From assembly GCA_027482185.1 (NCBI GenBank), contig JAIXWF010000019.1:186001-250000 (forward strand): 64,000 bases of DNA, written 5' to 3'. Under the pieces are notes generated by a model. The model saw only the letters and a list, made by a program, of their open reading frames with translations, did no database searches and was not told the DNA's origin. This DNA is from Opitutaceae bacterium (lineage in GTDB: Bacteria; Verrucomicrobiota; Verrucomicrobiia; Opitutales; Opitutaceae). Positions 43,003 through 51,589 of this stretch are shown in pieces; the stretch's first letter is position 1, and every line of letters begins with the position of its first letter. The position numbers and the translations under genes were made by a program.

Positions 43003-44340
43003 TCACGCGAGTGCCGGAACCGCGAAACCCGGCCGGTACGCGCGCGTGAGCTGCGCGTTCAGCGCCGGCTCACGGAAGGTCTCGGTCTGCGGATCGAAGG
43101 CGAGCGAGCGGCCGGCGCGGAACGCGAGGTTGCCGAGGTGGCAGTGCACGCAGGAGCGGTGCGCGTCGAGCGGCGAAACCGGCAGATCCGACGGGCGCCG
43201 CGAACGGATCGCCGCGATCCAACGCTGCCATTTGTCGGCCTTCTCGACCTTGGGCGCATCGGCCGGAACCGGGATCGCTTCGCGCGGCGTGCCCTTGGTT
43301 TCCTTGTAGGTAAAGAAGCCTTTGCCGCGGACGTACATGCCCTTCGTGCCGAAGAAACTGTTGCCGCAGTTGCCGCCGTCGGCCTCCTCGAAGGAACCGA
43401 GATTGCGCACTTCGAACGTGAGGATCGAGCCGTCGGCGTAGCCGAAGGTCGTCGCCTGCGTGTTCGGCGTTTGCCCCGCGTCGTCGAGACCGAAGCGTCC
43501 GCCCGCACTGAATACGCTCACCGGCAGGCCGCGGTTGTGGCCCCAGCACGCGATGTCCATCTCGTGCACGCCCTGGTTGCCGATCTCGCCGTTGCCGTAG
43601 TTCCAGAAGTAGTGCCAGTCGTAGTGCACGTGCAGGCCGGGTTTGTTGGCCCGGGTGGCGTTGAGCTGGAACGGCTCGGCGGCCGCCGGCCCCTGCCAAA
43701 GATTCCAGTCGAGGTGGTCGGGCGCGGCGCCGGGTTTGCCCAGGCCGATGGAGCCGCGGTTGCCGTTTTTGTAAACGTAGCCGCGCGACTCGACGATCTT
43801 CCCGATGAAGCCGTCGTGGATGAGCTTCATATCCCGGATCAGCGTCGCGTTGCACCGGCTCTGCGTCCCGTGCTGCACGATGCGGTTATGCTTCGCCGCG
43901 GCCGCCGCGACCTGCCGGCCCTCGAAGACATTGTGCGAAAGCGGCTTCTCCACGTAGACATCCTTGCCGGCCTGGCAGGCCCACACGGAGGCCAGCGCGT
44001 GCCAGTGGTTCGGCGTGGCGATCGTCACGGCGTCGACTGCCGGGTCGGCCATGACGTCACGGAGATCCTGATACAGCTTCGGCGCCTTGCCCTGGGCGGC
44101 TTTGACGAGATCGGCGCCCTTGGCGCGGACCTTGGCGTCGACGTCGCAGAGCGCGGTGAACTCGACGTCCTGCTTGTAACCAAGCAAGTCGCGGATGTGG
44201 CTGCCGCCCTGGCCGTTGAAGCCGATGGTGCAGACGCGGATGCGGTTGTTGGCGCCGATGACGGAGCCCTGGGCCTTGAGGCCGGCGACGATGACGGCGG
44301 AAGCCGCCGTGCCGAGGAACTGCCTGCGGGAGGTTTTCAT
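43003..44340 (-). CDS. Gfo/Idh/MocA-family oxidoreductase, Tat-exported
   Basis: A 445-residue protein from ATG 44340. The N-terminus TSRRQFLGTAASAVIVAG is a twin-arginine signal. A Rossmann segment follows (RVCTIGFNGQGGSHIRDLL), then TIATPNHWHALASVWACQAGKDVYVEKPLSHN, with the EKP Lys typical of the family. The C-terminal half contains HYDWHYFWNYGNGEIGNQGVHEMDIACW. Such exported dehydrogenase-like proteins are expanded in Planctomycetes and Verrucomicrobia and probably act on sugars. The substrate is unknown. It converges on hisI with a 21-base gap. Confidence 0.9.
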   Translation of the reverse strand: MKTSRRQFLGTAASAVIVAGLKAQGSVIGANNRIRVCTIGFNGQGGSHIRDLLGYKQDVEFTALCDVDAKVRAKGADLVKAAQGKAPKLYQDLRDVMADPAVDAVTIATPNHWHALASVWACQAGKDVYVEKPLSHNVFEGRQVAAAAAKHNRIVQHGTQSRCNATLIRDMKLIHDGFIGKIVESRGYVYKNGNRGSIGLGKPGAAPDHLDWNLWQGPAAAEPFQLNATRANKPGLHVHYDWHYFWNYGNGEIGNQGVHEMDIACWGHNRGLPVSVFSAGGRFGLDDAGQTPNTQATTFGYADGSILTFEVRNLGSFEEADGGNCGNSFFGTKGMYVRGKGFFTYKETKGTPREAIPVPADAPKVEKADKWQRWIAAIRSRRPSDLPVSPLDAHRSCVHCHLGNLAFRAGRSLAFDPQTETFREPALNAQLTRAYRPGFAVPALA

Positions 44341-44479
44341 GGGGTAAAGACGGGACACGTGAACATACGGCGAGGGGTAACGCCGGGACGCGGGGCGGAA
44401 GAAGCCGTGCGGACCCTAGCAGGTCGGGCGCGGCGCGGCCATCGGACCAAGGTCGCATTCGGCGGCGGGCGCCGGACGT

Positions 44480-45667
44480 TCAATGCAGGCGGAGGAGCAG
44501 CTGTGTCCGACCCTCGACGCCGAGCTTGCGGTAGATGGAGGTGAGCTGGCCCTTCACGGTCTTGACGCTCTTGCCGAGACGGCGGGCGATGCCGTCGTTG
44601 CCGAGGCCCTCGCACACCGCCTGCACGATCGTGTGTTCCGCGGGCGTGAGCCGCGCGAGCAGCGAATTGCCGGCCAAGCGGTCGGGCGCGGGCGCATCGG
44701 CGCGGTTCTCAAGGTAGACGATGAAGCCGGGATAGGCGGCGCGCGTGTGCTCCTCGACGTGGAGGCGGATCGTGGCGGCGAGGCCGGGTTCGGCGCGGTG
44801 CGCCACCGTGGTGGCCGCGGGTTCGCCCGGTTGTCCGGAAGACTGCCGGGCGAGCCAGTCGGCCTTGAGGGCGGCGCAAGCGGCGAGGATCTCCGCGGGG
44901 GGCCGGAACACGGCGCGCGGCTGGTACGCGCGCGCTTTCTCGCGCCCGAAATTCCAGCGCGCGCAGAGTTCAAGGGCCGCCTGGTTCACGTGCAGCGGCG
45001 CGAGTTCCCAGTCGAGGAACATGAGCGCGAACGGCAGGTGATGGTTGAACGATTCGAGGCTGCGGCGCCGCGCTCGCTCCTCCTCGAGGGCGAGCAGGCG
45101 GTTGAGCACGATCTCGATGTGCGGGTGCACCGCCTCGAGCAGCGCGATTTCCGCGGCGGTGAAGTCGCCTTGGGCGGCGGTGCGGCGGATCGCGACCTGC
45201 GAACCGACGCGGTCGCCGCGCCAGTAGAGCGAGACAGCGAGGTGCTGCCAGCCGCCGGGGGCGAGGAATTCGCGGTAAAACGGGGAGCGGCGCAGTTCCT
45301 CGGGATCGGGGACGACGTCGGAGAGGCGGTAAACTTTGAGCCGTTTCGGCTGCGAGAGGACGAAACCCGGCGTCATGTCGACTTCGCGCCGGTCGCGGAA
45401 CCAGGCGGACGGCCGCTCGGCATTGGGCGTGGCGAGGATCTCCGTGGCCTGCCACGACGTGGCGAAGTCCAGGAAGTTCAGATAAACGACGAGCGCGTCG
45501 AAGGGCGCGGTCGCCCGCAGCAGCCCCTGCAGGGCGGCCCAGAACTGCGGGATGTCGGCGGCGGCGTGCAGCCGCAGGAGCAGCGACTCGAGCCGGGCGT
45601 CGGCCGGGCGCAACACCGGAGCGGCGGCAACCCGGCGGCCGGAACCGGACTGGGCGGCGCGGGCCAT
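44480..45667 (-). CDS. LuxR-family transcriptional regulator
   Basis: A 395-residue protein. The last 60 residues form a LuxR-type helix-turn-helix (LTPAEHTIVQAVCEGLGNDGIARRLGKSVKTVKGQLTSIYRKLGV). The preceding 330 residues have no receiver domain; a GAF/PAS-like sensing role is plausible but not shown. The middle contains a helical EEERARRRSLESFNHHLPFALMFLDWEL stretch, which is PAS-like. It lies 30 bases after lpxA on the same strand. Regulated genes are unknown. Confidence 0.85.
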   Translation of the reverse strand: MARAAQSGSGRRVAAAPVLRPADARLESLLLRLHAAADIPQFWAALQGLLRATAPFDALVVYLNFLDFATSWQATEILATPNAERPSAWFRDRREVDMTPGFVLSQPKRLKVYRLSDVVPDPEELRRSPFYREFLAPGGWQHLAVSLYWRGDRVGSQVAIRRTAAQGDFTAAEIALLEAVHPHIEIVLNRLLALEEERARRRSLESFNHHLPFALMFLDWELAPLHVNQAALELCARWNFGREKARAYQPRAVFRPPAEILAACAALKADWLARQSSGQPGEPAATTVAHRAEPGLAATIRLHVEEHTRAAYPGFIVYLENRADAPAPDRLAGNSLLARLTPAEHTIVQAVCEGLGNDGIARRLGKSVKTVKGQLTSIYRKLGVEGRTQLLLRLH

Positions 45668-45697
45668 GCCGAAGATGCGCGGGGACCGCGGCGCCGC

Positions 45698-46486
45698 TCA
45701 GCGCGCGCCCGGAGCGAGCCCGCGGGTCCCGGCGCGGGCAAAGGCCAGCAAGTGCTGGAACTCCGCGGACGCAGCCTCGGAATGGGCGGCCAGTTTCTCC
45801 AGGGCCTGCGTGCGGTTGAGTCCGTCGCGGTAGAGGATGCGGTGGATCAGCTTCACGCGGTCGATCCGCTCGGGCGTGAACCCGTGGCGCTCGAGTCCGA
45901 CTTTATTGATGGCGCGGATCTCGGCCGGCACGCCGTCGGCGATGAAGAACGGCGGCAAATCGTGGACGAGTTTCGCGCAGGCCGAGAGCATCGCGTGCGC
46001 CCCGAGCCGGCAGAACTGGTGCACGCCGCCATAGCCGCCGATGACGACGTGGTCCTCGACGACAACATGGCCGGCGAGCACGGCGCCGTTGCTCATGATG
46101 ATGCGGTTGCCGAGCACGCAGTCGTGGGCGACATGCGTGGAGGCCAGGAAAACGTTGTCCGAGCCGATGCGGGTGAAATCGCCGTCGAAGGTGGCGGCAT
46201 GGACGGTGACGTATTCGCGGAACACGTTGCGCTCCCCGATGCGGACGCCGGGGTTGCCGCCCTTGAACTTGAGATCCTGCGTCTTGCCGCCGAGGCAAGC
46301 GTAGGGGAAGACCTCGCAAGCGGCACCGAGCTCGGTGTTGCCCTCGACGGAGGCGTGGTGGTGCAGCTTGGTGCCCGCGCCGAGTTTCACGCCGGCGCCG
46401 ACGAAGGCGTAGGCGCCGACCGCGACGTCGGGACCGAGTTCGGCGCCCGGCTCGATGATGGCGGTGGGATGGATCGTCGCCGCCAT
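45698..46486 (-). CDS. lpxA: UDP-N-acetylglucosamine O-acyltransferase
   Basis: A 262-residue left-handed beta-helix protein with hexapeptide repeats from residue 5 onward. The catalytic His lies in STHVAHDCVLGN, followed by GHVVVEDHVVIGGYGGVHQFCRLG. The C-terminal helical domain has GLERHGFTPERIDRVK. It is the first step of lipid A synthesis and lies 4 bases after lpxC-fabZ, so both should be co-transcribed. Confidence 0.96.
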   Translation of the reverse strand: MAATIHPTAIIEPGAELGPDVAVGAYAFVGAGVKLGAGTKLHHHASVEGNTELGAACEVFPYACLGGKTQDLKFKGGNPGVRIGERNVFREYVTVHAATFDGDFTRIGSDNVFLASTHVAHDCVLGNRIIMSNGAVLAGHVVVEDHVVIGGYGGVHQFCRLGAHAMLSACAKLVHDLPPFFIADGVPAEIRAINKVGLERHGFTPERIDRVKLIHRILYRDGLNRTQALEKLAAHSEAASAEFQHLLAFARAGTRGLAPGAR

Positions 46487-46490
46487 CCGC

Positions 46491-47816
46491 TTATTCCTCC
46501 CCTTCGTCCACGACCGCGAACATGAGTTCGGCCGAGGAAACGACCTGGCCGCCGACCGTGCAGTTGCACTCGGCCGCGGCGAGTTTGTCCCCGCGCACCT
46601 TGGTGATCTTGGCGTTGATGATGATCTGGTCGCCGGGGCGGACGGGTTTGCGGAACTTGACCTTGTCCGCGCTCATGAAGAATGCGGTCTTCCCGCCGTT
46701 GGCCGTGCGGCGAAGCATCACGATGCCGGCGGCCTGGGCCATGGCCTCGAGCTGGAGCACGCCGGGCATCACGGGGTTCGAGGGGAAGTGGCCCATGAAG
46801 TAGGGCTCGTTGATGGTGACGTTCTTGATCGCGACGAGTTCGTCGTTGCCGATGAACTCGACGACACGGTCGATCATCACGAACGGATAGCGGTGCGGGA
46901 TCGTGTCGAGGATCCGGCGGATATCGAGGGAGGTTTCCGTCGGCAGCACGACGGCGGGGCGCGGCTTCTTTTTCGGGCCCTTGCGGCGTTCCTCGAGCTT
47001 GGCGAACAGGGCCTTCGTGAGCTCGGCGTTGATCGCATGGCCGGGCCGAGTGGCGACGATGTGGGCCTTCAGCGGGAGGCCGAGGAGCATGATGTCGCCG
47101 ACGATATCGAGGATCTTGTGGCGGACGAATTCGTCCGCGAACCGCAGCGGTTCCTTGGAGATGATTTTGTCGCCGCGGATGACAACGGCGCAGTCGAGGG
47201 AGCCGCCCTTGATTTTGCCGAGCTTCAGGAGTTCCTCGATGTCTTCGTAAATCGTGAAGGTGCGCGCAGCGGCGATCTGGGTCATGTAGACATCCGGATC
47301 GACCGTGAGCGAAAGGTGCTGCGTGTGGATGCCGCGGTCGTCGGCCGACGTGCACGAAATCTTCAGTTGGTCGCAGGGCAGCGCGATGATCGAGGAGTTG
47401 CCGCGCGTGACGGAGACCGCGGATTCGAGTTCGAAGTATTCGCGGTCGGCGTCCTGCTCGACCGGGTCGCCCTGGAGAATGAGGTTAACGAAAGGGCGGG
47501 CGGAACCGTCCATGATCGGCGGCTCCGAGCCGTTCATCTCGATGATCACGTTGTCGATGCCGCAGCCGTGGAGGGCGCTGAGCACGTGCTCGACGGTGTG
47601 GATCTTGGCGTGCCCGGATTGGATGGTGGTCGCACGCACCAAGTCGGTGACCTGATCGACCCGGGGGCGGAGTTCGGGGGCGCCGTTGAGATCGACGCGC
47701 TTGAATACGATCCCGGTCCCGGCCGGCGCCGGCTTCATCGTCAGAGTCACGGCTTCGCCGGTGTGGAGCGCGCTGCCTTGGAGGGAGACCTCGCGCGCGA
47801 GGGTGCGTTGTTTCAT
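46491..47816 (-). CDS. lpxC/fabZ: LpxC-FabZ fusion: UDP-3-O-acyl-GlcNAc deacetylase / beta-hydroxyacyl-ACP dehydratase
   Basis: A 441-residue protein from ATG 47816. Residues 1-285 are LpxC with zinc ligands in [16 protein letters not shown] and [14 protein letters not shown]. After a Lys/Pro linker, residues about 298-441 are FabZ with [13 protein letters not shown] and the Glu in [15 protein letters not shown]. The fusion joins committed lipid A synthesis to fatty acid elongation, which compete for the same 3-hydroxyacyl-ACP. Such fusions are known in Bacteroidetes, Chlorobi and some Verrucomicrobia. Confidence 0.96.
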   Translation of the reverse strand: MKQRTLAREVSLQGSALHTGEAVTLTMKPAPAGTGIVFKRVDLNGAPELRPRVDQVTDLVRATTIQSGHAKIHTVEHVLSALHGCGIDNVIIEMNGSEPPIMDGSARPFVNLILQGDPVEQDADREYFELESAVSVTRGNSSIIALPCDQLKISCTSADDRGIHTQHLSLTVDPDVYMTQIAAARTFTIYEDIEELLKLGKIKGGSLDCAVVIRGDKIISKEPLRFADEFVRHKILDIVGDIMLLGLPLKAHIVATRPGHAINAELTKALFAKLEERRKGPKKKPRPAVVLPTETSLDIRRILDTIPHRYPFVMIDRVVEFIGNDELVAIKNVTINEPYFMGHFPSNPVMPGVLQLEAMAQAAGIVMLRRTANGGKTAFFMSADKVKFRKPVRPGDQIIINAKITKVRGDKLAAAECNCTVGGQVVSSAELMFAVVDEGEE

Positions 47817-47959
47817 TGCTGTCGGGTCAGTTTCGGGACCGGTACCCGCGGAGGGCAAGCGCGGATGTGGGACCGGGCCCGGCCTTGACACTCCCGAGGG
47901 CCCTTGCCCACTCTCGACCCTCTTTTTCCCAACCCGACCGTCCGCAACGACCCTCCGCC

Positions 47960-48517
47960 ATGCCCGCAGCCAACGACATCCGCAAAGGCCAAGTCATCAA
48001 GTTCAACAACGAGCCGCACCTCGTGATGGAAACGCAGCACCGGACGCCGGGCAACCTGCGCGCCTTCGTGCAGATCAAGATGCGCAATCTGCGTTACGGC
48101 AAAGCCCTCGACCAGCGCTTCGCCTCCACGGATTCGATCGAAGTCCTCCCGACCGACCGCAAGACCCTCGAATTCAGCTACGCCGACCGCGATTCGTACG
48201 CGTTCATCGATCCGGATACCTTCGAGCAGATCGAGCTCACGGAAACGCAGCTGGGCGACGTCCGGAACTACCTCGCCCCCGGCGGCAAGGTCGACATCCT
48301 CTTCGTCGACGAGCGTCCGCTCTCCGTCGATCTGCCCTCGACCGTCGCGCTGAAGGTCGTCGAGTCCGCCGACGGCATCAAGGGCGACACCGCCTCGAAC
48401 GTCCAGAAGCCGGCCAAGCTCGAGACCGGCCTCACCGTGCAGGTCCCGCTCTTCATCAAGGAAGGCGAAGTCATCCGCGTCAGCACGGTCGACGGCACGT
48501 ACCTCGGCCGCGTTTGA
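47960..48517 (+). CDS. efp: Translation elongation factor P
   Basis: A 185-residue protein from ATG 47960. Three domains of EF-P are present, ending in [29 protein letters not shown]. It relieves ribosome stalling at proline runs. The loop tip that carries the modified Lys34 (or Arg32) in other bacteria reads PGNLRAF, where PGKGQAF is standard, so the tip residue is Asn32. It has its own terminator and is divergent from lpxC-fabZ. Confidence 0.95.
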   Translation: MPAANDIRKGQVIKFNNEPHLVMETQHRTPGNLRAFVQIKMRNLRYGKALDQRFASTDSIEVLPTDRKTLEFSYADRDSYAFIDPDTFEQIELTETQLGDVRNYLAPGGKVDILFVDERPLSVDLPSTVALKVVESADGIKGDTASNVQKPAKLETGLTVQVPLFIKEGEVIRVSTVDGTYLGRV

Positions 48518-48558
48518 GCGCAGCCTGAATCGGCGGCCTGCGGCCGCTTGAATTTTTC

Positions 48559-48589
48559 GACCCGCGGTTCGTCCCGCGGGTCTTTTTTT
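48559..48589 (+). terminator. Rho-independent terminator after efp
   Basis: A perfect 9-base stem, GACCCGCGG with CCGCGGGTC (48559-48567 and 48574-48582), is followed by seven T. It ends the monocistronic efp transcript 41 bases past the stop. Confidence 0.92.
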
Positions 48590-48635
48590 GCCCGGAGGCA
48601 AGAGCCCGGCCCCGACGCCCGCGGACCGCCGGAGC

Positions 48636-50120
48636 CTATTTCCGCACCGGCAAGGTCTGGTCGGCGTGGAGCGCGCAACGCCAGACGGGCGGGTCGTCCA
48701 TCGTCTTCGCCATCTTCGCCTCGCACTTCGGGCACGAAGGCGTGACGTAGTCGCCGGCGGTGGTTTCGTTCATCAGCTCGGTGCGGGCCGCATCGGGCAA
48801 CGCGTTGAGTTTCTCGATGAAGATATCGCCGGGCAGGAGTGTGATGTGCTTCTCCTCGGCGAAGTCGCGGGCGGGAACGTTGAACTTTCCGGTCGTCACG
48901 ACGTAGCCGCGGCGGATGTCCTCCGCGTTCAGCACGGCGAACAGTTCCTGCAGCGGCTTGGCGTCGATCAAACCCGCCGGCTGCGCGAGGCAGCGGACGA
49001 GGGCGAAGGGACGCGTCTCGCCCTTCCAGGAAATCTTGATGTTCACGGGTTCGTGCGGGCCCGCCTTGGTGCGGGCGGCCACGACGCCGGTCTTCGTGTA
49101 GTAGCTCGCGACGAGTTCCTCGAAGCGCTTCCACTCGAGCTTGGCCAGCAGGGGCGCGGCGAAACGCGCGCCCGGTTCGCCGGCCACTTCGGGCTCGAAC
49201 GGCGTGTGCGAAACGGTCGTCGCGGCCAGCTCCAGCTGGCGCTGCTTCCGCCGCCACACGAGATAACCGATGCCGCCGCCGATCACGAGAAACGCGATCA
49301 GGTAGGTCTGCGGGGTGAGGATCGCCTCGGCCGCATCGACCTCGGTGTCGGCGGCCTCGAGCTTGCGGCGCGCGGCGCTGGAAATCTTCGCCTTTTTCGG
49401 CACGGTCTTCTCGCCGGCCGGCGCGGCCTTGGCGGCCTCCTCGGGCTCGACGACGGCGACCGCGTTGGCCACCGCATCGGTGACCGACTCCGTCGCGGCC
49501 GCAGCCGGCGCGACCGGCGCGGCGGCCGGGAGCGGCGCCGCGGTTTCAGCCGCCGGCAACGGCGCCACGCGGGGCACTGCCGGCGCGGGCGCCGGGGCGG
49601 TTTCGGCCGTCGACGACGGGGCCGACGAGGGAGCAGGAGCGGGAGTCGGGCGGGCGCCGGCCGAAGGCGGGAGGACGCGCTTGATTTCGAGCCGGGCCTC
49701 GGGCGCAGCCGCCGGGGCGGCCGGGGCCGGGGCGGACGCGACAGGATCGGGGGCGAGATTCTCCGGGTTCGGCGGCGGGGCATTCGGGGCCGGCGCCGGG
49801 CCGAGCGGCAATTGCACCGGACCGGAAGGCGCGGGGGCCGCGGCCGGGGCGGGTTCCGCCGGGCGGCGCACCGGTTCGGCGGCGATGCGCTCGACGTCGA
49901 CGACCACGCCGCCGCGCAAAATCACGCGCTCGCGGGCGAACAACCAAACCTCGCGATTGCCCGCCGCCATCTGGCTCTTCGGTTCGCCGTAGCGGGAAAG
50001 GACCTGCTCGCGCGTCGCGCCGAGCAACGGATGCTTCTCCGCCGCCGCTTGCGCCGGGACAACGGCCAAGGCCGCGGCGACACAGCAGGTCCGGAGGAAG
50101 GCGGCGAAAGGAAGCGGCAT
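48636..50120 (-). CDS. Membrane-anchored Mrr-like protein with BamE-like N-terminus and zinc-knuckle C-terminus
   Basis: A 494-residue protein. Residues 1-26 are a signal peptide. At 32-78 a small domain (LLGATREQVLSRYGEPKSQ, NREVWLFARERVILRGGVVV) resembles the SmpA/BamE fold. Residues 80-265 are a Pro/Ala-rich linker. A membrane helix spans about 271-289. Residues 325-440 resemble an Mrr/restriction-endonuclease-like domain (LEWKRFEELVASYYTKTG, FNVPARDFAEEKHITLLPGDIFIEKL). Residues 463-485 (CPKC, then C-x2-H) form a zinc knuckle. The catalytic DGGID and QxK motifs of Mrr are replaced by HEPVNIKI and VRC, so nuclease activity is unlikely. Domain calls are by eye. Confidence 0.75.
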   Translation of the reverse strand: MPLPFAAFLRTCCVAAALAVVPAQAAAEKHPLLGATREQVLSRYGEPKSQMAAGNREVWLFARERVILRGGVVVDVERIAAEPVRRPAEPAPAAAPAPSGPVQLPLGPAPAPNAPPPNPENLAPDPVASAPAPAAPAAAPEARLEIKRVLPPSAGARPTPAPAPSSAPSSTAETAPAPAPAVPRVAPLPAAETAAPLPAAAPVAPAAAATESVTDAVANAVAVVEPEEAAKAAPAGEKTVPKKAKISSAARRKLEAADTEVDAAEAILTPQTYLIAFLVIGGGIGYLVWRRKQRQLELAATTVSHTPFEPEVAGEPGARFAAPLLAKLEWKRFEELVASYYTKTGVVAARTKAGPHEPVNIKISWKGETRPFALVRCLAQPAGLIDAKPLQELFAVLNAEDIRRGYVVTTGKFNVPARDFAEEKHITLLPGDIFIEKLNALPDAARTELMNETTAGDYVTPSCPKCEAKMAKTMDDPPVWRCALHADQTLPVRK

Positions 50121-50184
50121 GATCGCGGGGAGGTTTTGCGTTAACCACGCAGGTACAGCAATGCCGAACTTCGACGGCGGCGGT

Positions 50185-51426
50185 TCAAACCACCCGCGCC
50201 CAAAGCACCTTCAAATATCGGCTTTCGAGGCAGTTGGAGTAAACGGGATGGTCCGGTCCGGGACCCGTGCGGTCGAAAAACTGCAGGCGCCGGTTTTGCC
50301 GGTGCGCCGCCTTGATCACATGCGCCTCGAAGTCCTCCAGCGAAAGCAGGCCGGAGCACGAGCACGTGACGAAGATGCCGCCCGGTTTCACGAGACTGAT
50401 GGCGAGGAGATTGAGATCCTCGTATTTCTGCCGGCCTTCCCAGTTGCCGTGTTCGTCGCGCGTGAAAATGAACTTCGGCGGATCGAGGATGACGACGTCC
50501 CATTTTTCCCCGTTCGTCTGCATCTGGCGCGCATAGGCGAAGGCGTCCGCGTGCACGAATTTGAGCCGCGCCTGGTTGAGGTTCGCGTTGCGTTTGGCCT
50601 GGGCGATCGCGGCTTCGTCGAGGTCGACGCTCGTGACATCCGCGGCGCCGCCGGCGACCTTGGCGTTGAGGGAAAAGCCGCCCGTGTAGCAGCAAAGATC
50701 GAGGACGCGCGCATCCTTGGTGAAACGCGCGATCGCCCGGCGGTTGTCGCGTTGGTCGCAGAAGAATCCGGTTTTGTGGCCTTCGGAGAAATCCACTTCG
50801 TAACGTATGCCGTGCTCGCGGATCTTCACCGTGCGCGGGGCGGCGGCGTTGGTTTCGTTGAAGGTCGAGGGCTTGATGCCTTCGAGCGAACCGAGGTCGT
50901 GGTCGACCTGCACGCGGGCGAACTTCGTTCCCGCCAATTCATGCAGCAGCGGCAGCCACTGCGGCAGGCGCTGGGCGATGCCGAGCGAATAGACCTCGCA
51001 CAGCAACGTGTCGCCGTAGCGGTCGATCGTCAGGCCGCTGAGGCCGTCGCCGTCGGAACCGATCAGCCGGTAGGCATCGGTGACCTCGTCGAGTTTGAAG
51101 AGCTCGCGGCGGAGAGCGACCGCGCGGCGAATCGCTCCCTCGAAATAGCTTTCCTGCACCGGCTCGGTGGAATGGCAGACGACGCGGAGCGGGATCTTGG
51201 CGCGGGGATTGAAGAGCCCGCCGCCGGCGAGATTGCCGTTCTTGTCGTAGACGTTGACGAAGTCGCCGGGTCGCGCGTCCGACGAGACTTGGCCGAGCAG
51301 CCGCGGGAAGATCGCCGGCTGGAACGTGAAATATTTGAGCTGCGCCCAGGGCTTCGGCCAGGCGGAGCGGTCCACCGGCGGCGGAGGCGCTTTCTCGGGT
51401 TTCGGCGGCGGCGGCAGATCGGACAT
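50185..51426 (-). CDS. RlmI-like class I SAM-dependent rRNA methyltransferase
   Basis: A 413-residue protein from ATG 51426. An N-terminal Pro-rich tail precedes a PUA domain (PAIFPRLLGQVSSDARPGDFVNVYDKNGNLAGGGLFNP). The central segment is RlmI/RlmK-like, and a Rossmann methyltransferase follows with VLDLCCYTGGFSLNAKVAGGAADVTSVDLDEAAI and the catalytic-loop motif VVILDPPKFIFTRDEH. The family makes 5-methylcytosine in 23S rRNA. The exact target is not known. Confidence 0.88.
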   Translation of the reverse strand: MSDLPPPPKPEKAPPPPVDRSAWPKPWAQLKYFTFQPAIFPRLLGQVSSDARPGDFVNVYDKNGNLAGGGLFNPRAKIPLRVVCHSTEPVQESYFEGAIRRAVALRRELFKLDEVTDAYRLIGSDGDGLSGLTIDRYGDTLLCEVYSLGIAQRLPQWLPLLHELAGTKFARVQVDHDLGSLEGIKPSTFNETNAAAPRTVKIREHGIRYEVDFSEGHKTGFFCDQRDNRRAIARFTKDARVLDLCCYTGGFSLNAKVAGGAADVTSVDLDEAAIAQAKRNANLNQARLKFVHADAFAYARQMQTNGEKWDVVILDPPKFIFTRDEHGNWEGRQKYEDLNLLAISLVKPGGIFVTCSCSGLLSLEDFEAHVIKAAHRQNRRLQFFDRTGPGPDHPVYSNCLESRYLKVLWARVV

Positions 51427-51534
51427 GGCCTTTCTTGTGCCGCGTCGCCGCCGGCCCGCAATTTTTTTGGGCGGCCGCGCGCCGAATCCCGCGTTGGTCG
51501 ACGCGACGGCCCGCCGCATCGTCGCCGGTGGCCA

Positions 51535-51563
51535 AGAAAAAAGGCCGGCATGGCGCCGGCCTT
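51535..51563 (-). terminator. Rho-independent terminator after the thymidine phosphorylase gene
   Basis: On the minus strand a 9-base stem (51555-51563 with 51541-51549) with a 5-base loop is followed by a T-rich run. It lies 27 bases past the stop codon of the gene that follows. Confidence 0.88.
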
Positions 51564-51589
51564 CGCAAGACGAACTGCGGATCGCAGCC

